Shown: in pieces, positions 62,552 through 64,000 of the stretch
Layout of the letters: the number at the start of each line of letters is the position of its first letter
Numbering within the stretch: the stretch's first letter is position 1
Assembly (NCBI RefSeq): GCF_003369915.1
Contig: NC_046675.1
Coordinates: 27,094,001 to 27,158,000, forward strand
Length of the DNA stretch: 64,000 bases
Direction of reading: 5' to 3'
DNA from: Drosophila miranda
Taxonomy: Eukaryota > Arthropoda > Insecta > Diptera > Drosophilidae
Notes under the pieces: generated by a model
Databases searched by the model: none
What the model saw: the letters and a program-made list of their open reading frames with translations, nothing else
Told to the model about the DNA's origin: nothing
Made by a program: the position numbers and the translations under genes

Positions 62552-62760
62552 TATATGACCAAGGGCGTAGCAAGGATTTCTTGAGGGAGGACCGGACTTT
62601 TTCCATTCCTGCTTCGAAAAATCATATCAAATCAATTAGGCAAAAAAAATTTATTAAATATGTAGCGAGAATTAAGTGAAAATTCGTTTTCTACTAATAA
62701 GCATGCGGCAGGAGGGAGCTGTCCCTCCCTTCCTCCCCTGGGTACGACCTTGTATATGAC
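62552..62760. mobile_element. hAT-type MITE with 8-bp target duplication
   Basis: A 193-bp element (62560-62752) begins CAAGGGCGTAGCAAGG and ends GGTACGACCTTG. The reversed right end (CAAGGTCGTACC) matches the left end as an imperfect terminal inverted repeat. It is flanked on both sides by TATATGAC (62552-62559 and 62753-62760), a perfect 8-bp direct repeat. Eight-bp duplications are the hAT hallmark. It has no coding capacity, so it is non-autonomous. Confidence 0.8.
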
Positions 62761-64000
62761 CCACTGTAGGTTCAGGGGATTATTTCGGAGAAGTTATGAA
62801 ATTAATATGTTAGTGCCTGAAATTTGGCATTTGTTCGTGATGCTCACAGCGGTATCATGTTTAATTTGCTTTGTGTTCTAGGCTGTGCTTTTGGCACAGA
62901 TTTGCGGTATCTCTCAATTGGCCACTATTTGCGGGGATTGACGGTTGCTCGGACCGCACCGCGTTCCCCAACACGAATGAATTGGAGTTTGGTTAAATGT
63001 TCCTGAACTTCCGACGCCGACCCCGACCCCACATAGATTAGTGGCTTCCTCGCAGTGGCGGGTCGCCATCGGTTTTCGGTCCGTAGCGTCCAAGCTTCCC
63101 GGTCAAAGGATTAAGTTGTCACGTATCAAAGTAATTAAGTGATGGTGAGACGCTAGCCCTTTGCTGAAAACTGGCGGCGTGGCATGTAATTCGGTTGAGT
63201 CGGTGCCCGGAACTCGGTTCTCAGTGCGGTCAGGCTGGGATTTAATTTCATTACGCCGGACCCGGCTGACCAAACGGAGCTGCGAATGGCGGGAATGGTG
63301 ATTGGGATTGCCATTGTGATTGCCGGGCATCGTCATCGTTCCACTAAAAGTCATAACAAGCCAGTAACATTTTCCTCCACTTGTATTTATAATTTGGATG
63401 AAGAGTTCTCATCTGTGCGGCAACATTTGTCGCACTGCCAGCTGAGATGAGGGTGACGGTATGACGGTATGGGTGGGGGCTGTTCCTGAAGGCAAGGTGG
63501 GGATCGACATCCACCCTACGCAGACAGCAGGCATCAGAGTTCGTCCTAGGGTCAGGCCCCGGGTCCATGATTTCGTTTCTGTTTTTCGGTTTCAATTGCT
63601 AAACGACACTTTTGTTTCGATTTATGGCACCGTAAAAGCCAAAACTGGCGCAGTTGTAATTTTACGACTTAGGGCCAGGGACCGGGAGAAGGGAAGGGTC
63701 AGGGAGGGGAGCGGGAGCGATAGGCGATAGTGGGGGTAGGGAAAATGTGGAGCCGGAAACGGATGTGCGAGTGAGCGCGGATCTCGATTAAGCGCCGCCG
63801 GCCCTCTGTCGAGTTCCGTTTTGGTGTCGCTTTGTCACCGCTTTCGATTTTTAGCTTTGTATCATTATAACAGCTTTATACAGACATCGACATAGACATC
63901 GACTGAGATACAAGGACTTTGGCATTGCGCAAACGATTGATTTGTTTGTTCAGAAATCAGACGGCCATATTGCTTACCGGCAAGTTATTCGATCCATTTT

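Larger units (their letters stand above)
60392..64000. other. Non-coding DNA to the window end
   Basis: Apart from the repeats and MITE, no supportable gene. Open frames such as 60705-61076 and 63461-63730 show no domain. GGGA/CGGGAG-rich DNA at 63670-63760 and GACATCGACATAGACATCGA near 63884 are simple-sequence-like. Confidence 0.5.

Noticed and set aside
1..64000. CRISPR arrays, bacterial operons, rRNA and tRNA genes
   Set aside because: Eukaryotic spliced genes throughout; no regularly spaced repeat-spacer array and no tRNA or rRNA signature that I could recognise by eye.

Overview
This is nuclear DNA of a fruit fly. Short GT-AG introns (about 55-70 nt), a drosulfakinin neuropeptide gene and the combination RBM22, dihydropterin deaminase, auxilin, beta-mannosidase and Dsk all point to Drosophila. 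From general knowledge this set matches the base of chromosome arm 3R of D. melanogaster (81F-82A). Dispersed repeats carrying a GTCY-type microsatellite and frequent CTCGTA words would suit the obscura group (Muller element E), but the species cannot be fixed from the sequence alone.

Layout. 1-861: 3' part of an RBM22 splicing factor gene (+). 1989-3711: five-exon dihydropterin/guanine deaminase (+), convergent with nine-exon auxilin/GAK (-, 4449-9128). 9.1-12 kb: AT-rich DNA with promoter-like modules and three diverged copies of a ~180 bp segment. 12072-12896: secreted DUF4773 protein (+). 18496-19674: secreted protein of unknown role (+). 19879-23638 and 26906-30454: two divergent tandem beta-mannosidases (-), with a small unknown two-exon gene (+) between them. 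32247-32666: Dsk (-). 33.2-34 kb: decayed importin-alpha3 copy (+). 36694-37014: small orphan ORF (+). 39131-47628: PTB-domain protein (-) with a 6.3 kb intron. 47.6-64 kb: about 16 kb without a convincing gene, holding dispersed repeats, a hAT-type MITE with an 8-bp target duplication and a cluster of CTCF-like motifs.

The genes are unrelated housekeeping, secretory and neuropeptide functions rather than an operon-like system. RBM22 acts in the spliceosome, the deaminase in pteridine metabolism, auxilin in clathrin uncoating and the beta-mannosidases in lysosomal glycan breakdown; DSK is a sulfated satiety and aggression peptide. The most unusual points are the second beta-mannosidase with an altered sugar-binding WDWG motif and a different intron pattern, the CTCF-like tandem array at 50.1 kb, the duplicated promoter-like module upstream of auxilin, the changed DSK precursor, and the MITE at 62.6 kb.

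Exon boundaries were read by eye from splice consensus and checked for reading-phase continuity. They should be right to within a base or two but have no transcript support.
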